From Deltaproteobacteria bacterium (GTDB lineage: Bacteria; Desulfobacterota; Desulfobulbia; Desulfobulbales; Desulfobulbaceae), in contig JAADIK010000166.1 in assembly GCA_013151365.1 (NCBI GenBank), forward strand, positions 3,383-17,973: a DNA stretch of 14,591 nucleotides. The letters are read 5' to 3'. This document shows positions 6,646 through 14,022 of this stretch, piece by piece. Made by a program: the position numbers and the translations under genes. How positions within the stretch are numbered: the stretch's first letter is position 1; each line of letters starts with the position of its first letter. The notes below the pieces were generated by a model, which was given only the letters and a program-made list of their open reading frames with translations, made no database searches and was not told where the DNA came from.

Positions 6646-7974
6646 TTAGTAGTTGTTGAAATAGTTTTCGATTTCCCAGTCAGTAACGGCGATGCGGTAT
6701 GCATCCCATTCTTTTTCCTTGCCCTCGATATACTTGTTAAAGATATGCTCGCCCAGGGTGTCCTTGGCCAGGGGGTTTACCTTGAGCGCCTCGATGGCCT
6801 CCTGCAGGCTGGCCGGCATGCTTTCGATCCCGGCGGCATCTTTTTCCGCCTGGGTCATGGAGAAGATATTCTGATTTACGGCGGCCGGAGCTTCCAGCTT
6901 GTTCTTGATACCGTCAAGACCGGAGTTCAGCATCATGGCCAGAGCCAGGTAGGGGTTGCAGCTGGTATCGGGGCAGCGCACTTCGGTCCTTGTTCCCAGG
7001 CCTCTGGAAGCCGGAATCCGGACCAGGGCGGAACGGTTGATAGCGGACCAGGCCACGTAGACCGGTGCCTCATAGCCGGGAACCAGCCGTTTGTAGGAGT
7101 TGACCAGGGGGTTGGTAACCGCGGCGAAGCCCGGGGCGTTTTTCATAATCCCGGCGATGTAATGATAGGCCGTTTCGCTGAGCTGCAACGGGCCGTTTTC
7201 GTCAAAGAAGGCATTGGTGCCGTCCAGGTTGAAAAGTGATTGATTGGTGTGCATGCCGGAGCCGTTGACGCCGAAAATCGGTTTGGGCATGAAGGTGGCA
7301 TGCAGGCCGTGCTTGGCCGCGATGGAACGGACAACCCATTTGAAGGTCACGGTGTTGTCGGCGGCGGTCAGAGCATCGGCATATTTGAAGTTGATCTCAT
7401 GCTGTCCCCCGGCAACCTCGTGATGGGACGCCTCGATCTCGAAACCCATGGCCTCGAGGATCTCGATGATCTCGCGGCGGCAGTCAATCCCGGCATCATC
7501 GGGATCGACACTGAAATAGCCGGCCTCATCGTTTGCCTGCGTGATGGCTTCGCCGTATTCATCTTTCTCGAACAGAAAGAACTCGCATTCCGTGCCCACG
7601 TTCATGGTGTAGCCCATCTCTTTGGCTTCGGCCAGGACCCGCTTCAGGTTGTTACGGGGACAGCCCCAGAACGGCGTGTCGTCAGATTTGTACACATCAC
7701 AGATGATCCGGGCTGCGGCAACGCCGTCTTTGATCCGCCAGGGCAGAACAACAAAGGTGTCATAGTCCGGTTTCAGATACATGTCCGACGCGTCGATGCG
7801 GACAAAGCCGTCGATGGACGAGCCGTCGAACATGATCTGACCGTCAAGGGCCTTGCCGATCTGGCTGCGCGGAATGGCGACATTCTTCGTAAAACCGAAG
7901 ATGTCGACAAACTGCAGCCGGAAAAAGTTGACGTTCTGTGCTTCAATAATTTTCATTATCTCATCGCGTGTCAT
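6646..7974 (-). CDS. glnA: Glutamine synthetase, type I (GSI-alpha-like)
   Basis: Joins ammonium to glutamate with ATP to make glutamine; a cytoplasmic dodecamer. The 442 residues match the shorter Bacillus/archaeal-type enzymes rather than the roughly 470-residue enterobacterial form. Visible signatures: FDGSSIDGFVRIDASDMY (49-66), the catalytic block TECEFFLF, ASHHEVAGGQHEINFKYA (182-199), VNGSGMH (236-242), NSYKRLVPGYEAP (292-304) and RIPASRGLGTRTEVR (319-333). Arg59 in FVRI corresponds to the Arg linked to glutamine feedback in Bacillus GS. At the place of the enterobacterial adenylylation Tyr the sequence reads NQNIFSM, with Phe371, so covalent control by GlnE is unlikely. I start at ATG 7974, seven bases after AAGGAGA; an ATG at 7995 lacks this. 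It is last in the amt-glnB-glnD cluster, 136 bases after glnD. Confidence 0.96.
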   Translation of the reverse strand: MTRDEIMKIIEAQNVNFFRLQFVDIFGFTKNVAIPRSQIGKALDGQIMFDGSSIDGFVRIDASDMYLKPDYDTFVVLPWRIKDGVAAARIICDVYKSDDTPFWGCPRNNLKRVLAEAKEMGYTMNVGTECEFFLFEKDEYGEAITQANDEAGYFSVDPDDAGIDCRREIIEILEAMGFEIEASHHEVAGGQHEINFKYADALTAADNTVTFKWVVRSIAAKHGLHATFMPKPIFGVNGSGMHTNQSLFNLDGTNAFFDENGPLQLSETAYHYIAGIMKNAPGFAAVTNPLVNSYKRLVPGYEAPVYVAWSAINRSALVRIPASRGLGTRTEVRCPDTSCNPYLALAMMLNSGLDGIKNKLEAPAAVNQNIFSMTQAEKDAAGIESMPASLQEAIEALKVNPLAKDTLGEHIFNKYIEGKEKEWDAYRIAVTDWEIENYFNNY

Positions 7975-8014
7975 GTTGGGTCTCCTTTTGTGCAACGATT
8001 GAGAAGGGAATTGA

Positions 8015-8030
8015 TCCGGTCAGGACCGGA
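8015..8030 (-). repeat. Inverted repeat in the glnA leader
   Basis: TCCGGTC and GACCGGA are perfect 7-base arms separated by two bases, 41 bases upstream of the glnA start. No T-run follows, so it is not a terminator. It could be an operator or a leader hairpin. I found no convincing promoter in the 136-base glnD-glnA gap and no NtrC-type or sigma-54 match there. Confidence 0.5.
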
Positions 8031-8110
8031 CAACTCGGTTATCGGTTATTTATTTTTTATTGTTTACTCTTTCTTGTCCGTATCCGCAGCAAAATCCTGC
8101 GCTAAAAATA

Positions 8111-10699
8111 TCAGCCTGCGGGAACGGCCTCTTGTTCGATAAAGTGCAGCAGGGTCTCCCGTACTTTGTCTATCCGGACGGGGTCGACAATTTTGCCGCC
8201 GTTGCCGCAGGTCACGTAAAAAATATCAATCAGCTGTTCGACCTCCGTGGCGATTCTGGCCTGGTGAATATCGAGCCCGAAATCAGAGAGCGTCTGGGTC
8301 AGGTGGTAGAGGGTACCCGGCCGGTCACCGCAGTACCCCTCCCCGACGGTAAACCGTTCCGATGTCTTGTTGTCAATAATCACCTCCTTCTGCAGTTGCT
8401 GCACCTGCCGCCTGGGACGCAGCCCGGTTGTATGCATTTTACGGTGCAGGCGGGAACCCACATCGAGACGGTAGTTCAGCGCCAAGTTGATATCCTGTTC
8501 CAGTTCCTGCCAGTTCTGCTCCTCAAAACCGGCATCGGCGACCGGCGCCACGTCAAGGACGTCGACCACCGTGCCGTCGGGCCATGTGAATATATGGGCC
8601 GCCAGCACCCTGAGATTATGGAGGGCCAGCACTCCGCACAGCTTGGCCAGCAAACCGGGCCGGTCCCTGCTCATAACGAGAAGCGACCAGTAACCCTGCC
8701 GGGCCTCCTCGGGAAAAAGCAGAACCTGCTGCTGCAGGCGGGACGCCTTTTCATCGTGTATCTGCAGATGGTGCGCGACCCTCTCGGGGTTAAAGCTCAT
8801 CAGGTAGTCGGCCGGCAGGTCGTGAACACTGATTTTGGTTTTCCGGTCCGCAGTCAGCCGGGCTACCTGGGTCTTCAGCCATGAAACCCCCTGTTCCTCG
8901 CCATGGCCGGTTGCGGCCCGGTTATCCGTTCTGACGCAGCTCGCCTCCAGGCAGGATTTTACCCGGAGATAGAGTTCGGAGAGCAGGGCCGCTTTCCACT
9001 CGCTCCAGGCCGAAGGCCCGGTGGACTTCGAGTCGGCAATGGTCAGGAGATAGAGCATGGTCAAGCGATTCGGATTGCCGATCAGGTCGGCGGCGGCGCG
9101 AATAAATTCCTGGTCTTCCAGGTCCCGGCGCATGGCGTTTTCCGGTAGGTACAGATGGTAGCGTACCAGGAAATCCAGGTCTTGCCGTTCCTCCTTTTTC
9201 AAGCCGAGCCGGACGGCTATGCCGTCAATCATTTTCGCCCCGAGAATCGAGTGGTCCGTATGGTGCCCCTTGCCGATATCGTGCAGCAGGGCCGCAAGAT
9301 ACACCAGGTGCGGGGACGCCAGCCCCTGGAACAGCTCCGGTTGCAGCTTGTACAGGCGCCTCATCTCCGACACCGTTTGCAACTGGTGCCGGTCAACCGT
9401 GTAAATATGATACAGGTCGTGCTGGGCCAGTGACTCCACCCCGCTGAATTCGGGAATATAGGAGGTCAGCAGTCCTGTTTCCAGCATGACTTCCAGCACC
9501 GGCATGGGGTCCTTGCTGCGCATCAGGACCGCAAAGAAAATCCTTGAAATCCGCCGCGACGAGCGGAAAGCGTCGTTTACAAGTCCGAGGTTCCGGGTGA
9601 CGGCCTGCCGGGTGCGGTGATGCAGGGACATGCCGGTTCGGCCGGCCTGTAAAAAGAGCCGCATGAGCAGATAGGGCCGGGCGGAGACTTCTCCGGGCTG
9701 GGCCAGGCGGATACTGCCGTTTCTGCCGATAATACCCTTTTCCAGTTGCCGTTCGGCCCGGCCGCCTTCGGTGAGGCCGAGCACCTCCTGGACCTGTTCG
9801 AAGAAAAGATCCGTGATCACGGCAATAGTCTGCAGGTGTCCATACACCCGGCGCATGAAATGCTCCACCGCCAGCAGACCGTCCCGGTCTTTACAGCCAA
9901 AGGAGGCGGCCATTTCTTCCTGGTACTCGAAAAACATCTGGTCGTTTTTCCGCTGGCTGATGTAATGCAGCCGGTTACGGATGCGGGTCAGCATATCCCA
10001 TGATTCTTCAAAGGCCCGGCAATCATGGGACTCAAGCATGCCGGACTCTTCCATGGCGGCTATGCCGTCCAGTCCGAACACGGCCTTGCCCGTCCAGAGC
10101 ATGCCCTGGATATCACGCATGCCGCCCTTGCCTTCCTTGATATGAGGCTCCAGCAGGTAGCTGTGGCTGCCATATTTTTTGCGTCTCTCGCTGCGGAATT
10201 CCTCCATGATCCGGACAAAATCACGGCGGCGGCCGTCCAGAATCTTTTTTCTGTAGCGTTTACGCAAATTGTCAAAGAGCGATTGCGAGCCGGCCAGCAG
10301 GCGGGCATCCAGCAGGGCCACCTGAAAGACAAAATCACTGCGGGCAAAGCTGATCGCCCCGCCAGGAGTGCGGACGGAATGGCCGACCTCGAAACCGCCG
10401 TCCCAGAGGGGATACAGGACCGCCTCGGCGACATCCCGCATGGACTTGGACGCCCGGCGGTCATGGAGCAGGAGCAGGTCGATATCCGAGAAGGGATAGA
10501 GTTCCCTGCGGCCGTAGCCGCCAAGCGCCACCAGGGCGATCTTGCCGCGGGCCGACCGGACTGCCGGCGCCTTGTTAAAATGATCGATTATAAAGTCATC
10601 GGTCAGGCCGGTCTGGCGCTGGAGCAGTTCGTGGCCGGAAAGCCCGCGCTGCCACAACTTCTCCAGGGCCTCTCGCTGCAGCCGCAGCTCGGAGGTCAT
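8111..10699 (-). CDS. glnD: PII uridylyltransferase / uridylyl-removing enzyme GlnD
   Basis: Nitrogen sensor that adds UMP to PII when glutamine is low and removes it when glutamine is high. The 862 residues fit the family. Domains in order: nucleotidyltransferase with GGYGRRELYPFSDIDLLLL (about 60-78; acidic pair Asp72/Asp74); a helical linker domain with KEGKGGMRDIQ (188-198); an HD hydrolase domain with LLHDIGKGHHTDHS (471-484), the uridylyl-removing site; and two C-terminal glutamine-binding ACT domains beginning near SLLVMSRDRPGLLAKL (672-687) and VGEGYCGDRPGTLYHL (785-800). All key residues are present. The start at 10699 lies one base after the glnB stop (TAA-T-ATG) with an AGAGG ribosome site. 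An upstream ATG at 10747 would overlap glnB by 47 bases and adds an unconserved tail. The substrate is encoded directly upstream. Confidence 0.95.
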   Translation of the reverse strand: MTSELRLQREALEKLWQRGLSGHELLQRQTGLTDDFIIDHFNKAPAVRSARGKIALVALGGYGRRELYPFSDIDLLLLHDRRASKSMRDVAEAVLYPLWDGGFEVGHSVRTPGGAISFARSDFVFQVALLDARLLAGSQSLFDNLRKRYRKKILDGRRRDFVRIMEEFRSERRKKYGSHSYLLEPHIKEGKGGMRDIQGMLWTGKAVFGLDGIAAMEESGMLESHDCRAFEESWDMLTRIRNRLHYISQRKNDQMFFEYQEEMAASFGCKDRDGLLAVEHFMRRVYGHLQTIAVITDLFFEQVQEVLGLTEGGRAERQLEKGIIGRNGSIRLAQPGEVSARPYLLMRLFLQAGRTGMSLHHRTRQAVTRNLGLVNDAFRSSRRISRIFFAVLMRSKDPMPVLEVMLETGLLTSYIPEFSGVESLAQHDLYHIYTVDRHQLQTVSEMRRLYKLQPELFQGLASPHLVYLAALLHDIGKGHHTDHSILGAKMIDGIAVRLGLKKEERQDLDFLVRYHLYLPENAMRRDLEDQEFIRAAADLIGNPNRLTMLYLLTIADSKSTGPSAWSEWKAALLSELYLRVKSCLEASCVRTDNRAATGHGEEQGVSWLKTQVARLTADRKTKISVHDLPADYLMSFNPERVAHHLQIHDEKASRLQQQVLLFPEEARQGYWSLLVMSRDRPGLLAKLCGVLALHNLRVLAAHIFTWPDGTVVDVLDVAPVADAGFEEQNWQELEQDINLALNYRLDVGSRLHRKMHTTGLRPRRQVQQLQKEVIIDNKTSERFTVGEGYCGDRPGTLYHLTQTLSDFGLDIHQARIATEVEQLIDIFYVTCGNGGKIVDPVRIDKVRETLLHFIEQEAVPAG

Positions 10700-10700
10700 A

Positions 10701-11039
10701 TTAGATTGCCTCTTGGCCGGTCTCCCCTGTCCGTACGCGGATAGCATGCTCTACCGGCAGGACAAAGATCTTGCCGTCACCGATTTTGCCGGTCCTGGAC
10801 GTCTTGATGATGGTGTCTATCACCGTGTCGACCTGGTCGGCCGCCACAATGATCTCTATTTTGATTTTTGGCAGGAAGTCAACAAGATACTCGGCTCCCC
10901 GGTAGATCTCGGTATGGCCTTTCTGGCGGCCGTATCCCTTGACCTCCGAAACTGTCATGCCCTTGATGCCAATGCCGTTCAGGGCTTCCTTGACATCGTC
11001 AAGCTTGAATGGCTTGATAATGGCCTCGATTTTTTTCAT
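10701..11039 (-). CDS. glnB: Nitrogen regulatory protein PII
   Basis: A 112-residue trimeric signal protein that reads 2-oxoglutarate and ATP/ADP and passes nitrogen status to partners, notably Amt channels. The sequence begins MKKIEAIIKPFKLDDVKEAL. The T-loop GRQKGHTEIYRGAEYLVDFL carries Tyr51, the uridylylation site. The B-loop TGKIGDGKIFV lies at about residues 83-93. ATG at 11039 is seven bases after AAGGAGA. It lies 81 bases after amtB1 and one base before glnD. A gene next to amt is often named glnK; sequence alone does not separate GlnB from GlnK, so glnK is an acceptable alternative. GlnD next door makes uridylylation of Tyr51 likely. Confidence 0.95.
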   Translation of the reverse strand: MKKIEAIIKPFKLDDVKEALNGIGIKGMTVSEVKGYGRQKGHTEIYRGAEYLVDFLPKIKIEIIVAADQVDTVIDTIIKTSRTGKIGDGKIFVLPVEHAIRVRTGETGQEAI

Positions 11040-11119
11040 TGTGTCTCCTTGTTTGTTATCAATTTTCAGCTGACCCGCTTGACTACTCGGCTTACCCGCC
11101 GCCCGGCCCTGAAAAAAAT

Positions 11120-12340
11120 TTAGCTGTATGCTGTTTCCGAATGCTCGGAATAATCGAGCCCAAGCACCTCATTCTCCTTGCTGATTCTTAGCCCCACGGT
11201 ACCGTGAATGATTTTGAGCAAGACCCAGCTGATAATAAAGGCGTATCCCCCGACAACCACCACCCCGATTCCCTGGCTGAGGAGCAGAGAAGCATTGCCG
11301 GCCAGCAGGCCGTCCACCCCTCCGGGATTGACGGCCCTGGAGGCGAAAACACCCAGTAGCAGGGTTCCGGCCGCCCCGCCGACACCATGGATACCGATGA
11401 CATCCAGGCTGTCATCAAATCCAAATCGTGACTTGGCATTTACTGCACCAAAACAGATACACCCGGCCAGCAGGCCGATAGCGATGGCTGCGTTGGGGCC
11501 GACAAAACCGGCTGCCGGAGTAATTGTCGCCAAGCCGGCAATAGCTCCGGAGGCGGCGCCAAGTGTGGTTGGTTTGCCCAGTTTCAGCCATTCCATAAGG
11601 GTCCACATGGCCATGCCGGCCATACCGGCAAGGTGAGTGGCAACAAAGGCCGTGGCCGCCACATCGTTAGCCGCCAGGGCGCTGCCGCTGTTAAAGCCGA
11701 ACCAGCCGAACCAGAGCAGACCCGCCCCCAGCATGGTCATGGGCAGGTTATGGGGCACAAAATTGTCCCGGCCATAGCCCTGCCGGGGACCGATAACCAG
11801 GACCGCGGCCAGCGCGGCGGCCCCGCAGGTAACATGAACCACCAGGCCACCGGCAAAGTCATGTACCCCCATTTTACCCAGCCAGCCGCCGCTGCCCCAT
11901 ACCCAGTGGCAGACCGGGTTGTAGACCAAAATCGCCCAGAGCAGACTGAAGAGCACAAAAGGCCCGAAACGGACCCGTTCGGCAAAGGCGCCGGTAATCA
12001 ACGCCGGCGTGATAATGGCGAACATGCACTGGTAGATCATGAACACGGTTTGCGGAATGGTGGTTGCGTAAACGGAACTGGGAGCACTGGTTACCCCATT
12101 CAGGGCAAACCAGGACAAGTTGCCGACAAAACCACCGATATCCGGGCCAAAAGACATGGAATAGCCGATATAAACCCACTCAATCGAAATGATTGAGATC
12201 ATGATCAGGCTCTGCATGATGGTACCGAGCACATTTTTTTTGCGCACCATACCGCCATAAAAGAGTGCCAGGCCCGGGGTCATCAGCAGGACTAAACCTG
12301 CGGCCGCCAAGACAAAGGCGGTATCAGCAGCTGAAATCAT
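11120..12340 (-). CDS. amtB: Ammonium transporter AmtB (copy 1)
   Basis: Inner-membrane trimeric ammonium channel of 406 residues with the expected 11 helices and no long cleavable signal. Seen: TPGLALFYGGMVRKKNVL (21-38), TPALITGAFAERVRF (111-125), CHWVWGSGGW, and the pore twin histidines His169 (FAGGLVVHV) and His318 (DVIGIHGVGG). The tail GLRISKENEVLGLDYSEH matches the conserved cytoplasmic end that responds to PII binding. ATG at 12340 follows a GAGGAA ribosome site. It has its own strong promoter upstream and is followed by glnB after 81 bases, the classic Amt-PII pairing. It shares most signature blocks with the neighbouring copy but differs clearly along its length, so the duplication is old. 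Confidence 0.94.
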   Translation of the reverse strand: MISAADTAFVLAAAGLVLLMTPGLALFYGGMVRKKNVLGTIMQSLIMISIISIEWVYIGYSMSFGPDIGGFVGNLSWFALNGVTSAPSSVYATTIPQTVFMIYQCMFAIITPALITGAFAERVRFGPFVLFSLLWAILVYNPVCHWVWGSGGWLGKMGVHDFAGGLVVHVTCGAAALAAVLVIGPRQGYGRDNFVPHNLPMTMLGAGLLWFGWFGFNSGSALAANDVAATAFVATHLAGMAGMAMWTLMEWLKLGKPTTLGAASGAIAGLATITPAAGFVGPNAAIAIGLLAGCICFGAVNAKSRFGFDDSLDVIGIHGVGGAAGTLLLGVFASRAVNPGGVDGLLAGNASLLLSQGIGVVVVGGYAFIISWVLLKIIHGTVGLRISKENEVLGLDYSEHSETAYS

Positions 12341-12365
12341 TTTGTTCCTCTTCAGTTATTAATCT

Positions 12366-12392
12366 TGACAAATTTGTAGAAAAGATGACAAA
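12366..12392. repeat. Direct repeat TGACAAA x2, operator-like, at the amtB1 promoter
   Basis: TGACAAA occurs at 12366-12372 and 12386-12392, start to start 20 bases (about two helical turns). The second copy abuts the -10 box. The first overlaps a 10-base palindrome ACAAATTTGT (12368-12377). The position over the likely start of transcription suits a repressor site; this is inference. Confidence 0.4.
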
Positions 12393-12421
12393 ATTATAAT
12401 GAAAAGAAACAATAATTTCAA
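12393..12421 (-). promoter_or_regulatory. Sigma-70-type promoter of amtB1-glnB-glnD
   Basis: On the minus strand: TTGAAA at 12421-12416, a 17-base spacer, and a perfect TATAAT at 12398-12393. Transcription would start near 12386, about 45 bases before the amtB1 ATG. No terminator is visible between amtB2 and this point, so read-through from amtB2 is also possible. The rest of the 174-base gap has no gene. Confidence 0.7.
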
Positions 12422-12514
12422 GAAGCCGATCTTAAGCTTGATCTTTTCCGCCCGGAGCGGCCGATAGAGCAAGCCGTTGACGGCGGCTATCCCGACCGTC
12501 CCGCACTGCTTGCG

Positions 12515-13729
12515 CTAAAAACTGTAACCAACCTCCTGGTGCTCAATCACGTCCAGCCCCTGTACCTCTTCTTCGGTATCCACCCGCAGGCCGACAAGTG
12601 CATCAATTACTTTCAAAATGATAAAGGTCAACACTATCGAGTAGGCGATAACACTTACGGCGGCAATAGCCTGGATGGCGAGTTGTTGGGGATGGCCGTA
12701 AAACAGGCCATTGGCGCCGCCGGGATTCAGGGCCGTGGAGGCAAACAGACCGGTGGCGAGAGCCCCCCATAAGCCGCCCACCCCATGCACGCCGACGACA
12801 TCAAGGGCGTCGTCGTATCCTATTTTGGCTTTGCAGAGTACGGCACCATAACAGATGGCCCCGGCGGCAAGTCCTATCAGGACGGCCGGCAACGGGCCGA
12901 CAAAACCGCAGGCCGGCGTAATGGCAACCAGGCCGGCAATCGCCCCGGAAGCGGCCCCCAGGGTGGTCGGCTTACCCTGGATTTTCCACTCGGCCAGGAC
13001 CCAGGAAATAGCCCCGGCTCCGGTGGCGACCTGGGTGGTGATGAGTGCCAGGACCGCGACCGGCCCGGCGGACAGGGCGCTCCCGGCGTTAAAGCCGAAC
13101 CAGCCGAACCAGAGAATACCTGCTCCCAGGATAGTCATGGGCAGGTTATTCGGATGCATGGATTCTTTTTGCCAGCCTTTGCGTTTGCCTAGAACTAAAG
13201 CCGCCACCAGGGCCGCCGCGCCGGAGTTGATATGGATGACCGTACCGCCGGCAAAATCGAGAGCACCCATCTTGCCGATCCAGCCGCCGCCCCAGACCCA
13301 GTGGCAGACCGGCAGATAGACTAGGGTGGTCCAGATGATTGTAAAAAGAACAAAGGCCGAAAATTTCATCCGCTCCGCATAGGCACCGGTAATCAGGGCC
13401 GGCGTAATGACGGCGAACATCAACTGAAAGGCGCAGAACAGGAGATGAGGAATAGTCTTGGAATAGGGGCCGATGCCGGTGGTTACATTGTTCAGCCCCA
13501 GGTACTGCAGTCCGCCGATAAAACCGCCGATATCCGGGCCGAAGGCCAGGGAATAACCGTAGAGGACCCAGATTATAGAAACAATGCCCAGGCAGAAAAA
13601 GCTCTGCATCATGACAGACAGGACGTTTTTCGACCTGACCATGCCGCCGTAAAAAAGTGCCAGGCCCGGCGTCATGAACATGACCATGGCCGTTGCCACC
13701 AGCATAAACGCGGTATCTCCGGAATTCAC
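12515..13729 (-). CDS. amtB: Ammonium transporter AmtB (copy 2)
   Basis: Second ammonium channel, 404 residues and 11 predicted helices. Signatures: TPGLALFYGGMVRSKNVL (20-37), TPALITGAYAERMKF (109-123), CHWVWGGGWIGKMG, twin histidines His166 (FAGGTVIHI) and His315 (DVVGVHGVGG), and PTTLGAASGAIAGLV. The PII-responsive tail GLRVDTEEEVQGLDVIEH is intact. The start is GTG at 13729 with AAGGAG 11 bases upstream; no better ATG is near. It is the first gene of the nitrogen cluster, and 174 bases separate it from the second amt. Both copies look functional, which suggests differing affinity or expression rather than decay. Whether one acts as a sensor rather than a carrier cannot be told here. Confidence 0.94.
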   Translation of the reverse strand: MNSGDTAFMLVATAMVMFMTPGLALFYGGMVRSKNVLSVMMQSFFCLGIVSIIWVLYGYSLAFGPDIGGFIGGLQYLGLNNVTTGIGPYSKTIPHLLFCAFQLMFAVITPALITGAYAERMKFSAFVLFTIIWTTLVYLPVCHWVWGGGWIGKMGALDFAGGTVIHINSGAAALVAALVLGKRKGWQKESMHPNNLPMTILGAGILWFGWFGFNAGSALSAGPVAVLALITTQVATGAGAISWVLAEWKIQGKPTTLGAASGAIAGLVAITPACGFVGPLPAVLIGLAAGAICYGAVLCKAKIGYDDALDVVGVHGVGGLWGALATGLFASTALNPGGANGLFYGHPQQLAIQAIAAVSVIAYSIVLTFIILKVIDALVGLRVDTEEEVQGLDVIEHQEVGYSF

Positions 13730-13864
13730 CCTCTGTGCTCCTTTTTTTACAATGCCTTGAGTTTAATAATTTTGACAACCTGTCTGGTGTTCAAATATGT
13801 TCGATGGCGTCATCACCAGCAATCAAACTTTATGCCAATTTCGGTAAAGGATGATTAACTCATC

Positions 13865-13894
13865 ATTATATAACTAATAATAACAATAATTCAA
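13865..13894 (-). promoter_or_regulatory. Sigma-70-type promoter of amtB2
   Basis: On the minus strand: TTGAAT at 13894-13889, an 18-base spacer, and a perfect TATAAT at 13870-13865. It lies in an AT-rich 293-base gap (13730-14022) that holds no gene. The leader would be about 130 bases. The -35 block continues TTATTGTT, as at the amtB1 promoter. Confidence 0.6.
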
Positions 13895-13986
13895 GCTGAA
13901 ACTATGACGGGATAAAATTTTCATTTTTGTAAAAAATGATACCAAATATAACAATTTTGTAAGGATGGTCGGCCGAGGGTCTGCTT

Positions 13987-14012
13987 GAAAAAGAGATACG
14001 CTTCCGCATCCC
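13987..14012 (-). terminator. Rho-independent terminator of the hybrid kinase gene
   Basis: Read on the minus strand: stem GGGATGCG (14012-14005), loop GAAG (14004-14001), stem CGTATCTC (14000-13993) with two G-T pairs, then five T (13992-13988). It begins ten bases after the stop codon of the kinase-receiver gene. Confidence 0.8.
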
Positions 14013-14022
14013 GATACCCTGG

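Noticed and set aside
8085..8101. Small hairpin CGCAG/CTGCG after the glnD stop as a terminator.
   Set aside because: The stem is only five pairs and has no T-run after it on the minus strand; the cluster probably reads through to glnA.
7240..8142. 300-codon plus-strand open frame opposite glnA and its leader.
   Set aside because: It is antisense to a fully conserved glutamine synthetase, with no ribosome site and no recognisable domain.
10025..10744. 239-codon plus-strand open frame opposite the start of glnD.
   Set aside because: It is a mirror of the conserved nucleotidyltransferase coding region; no family resemblance.
13822..13837. Sigma-54-like site TGGCATAAAGTTTGAT (minus strand) before amtB2.
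   Set aside because: The GG element and spacing fit, but the -12 GC reads GA and the CG after TGGCA is absent. A strong sigma-70 promoter lies just upstream.
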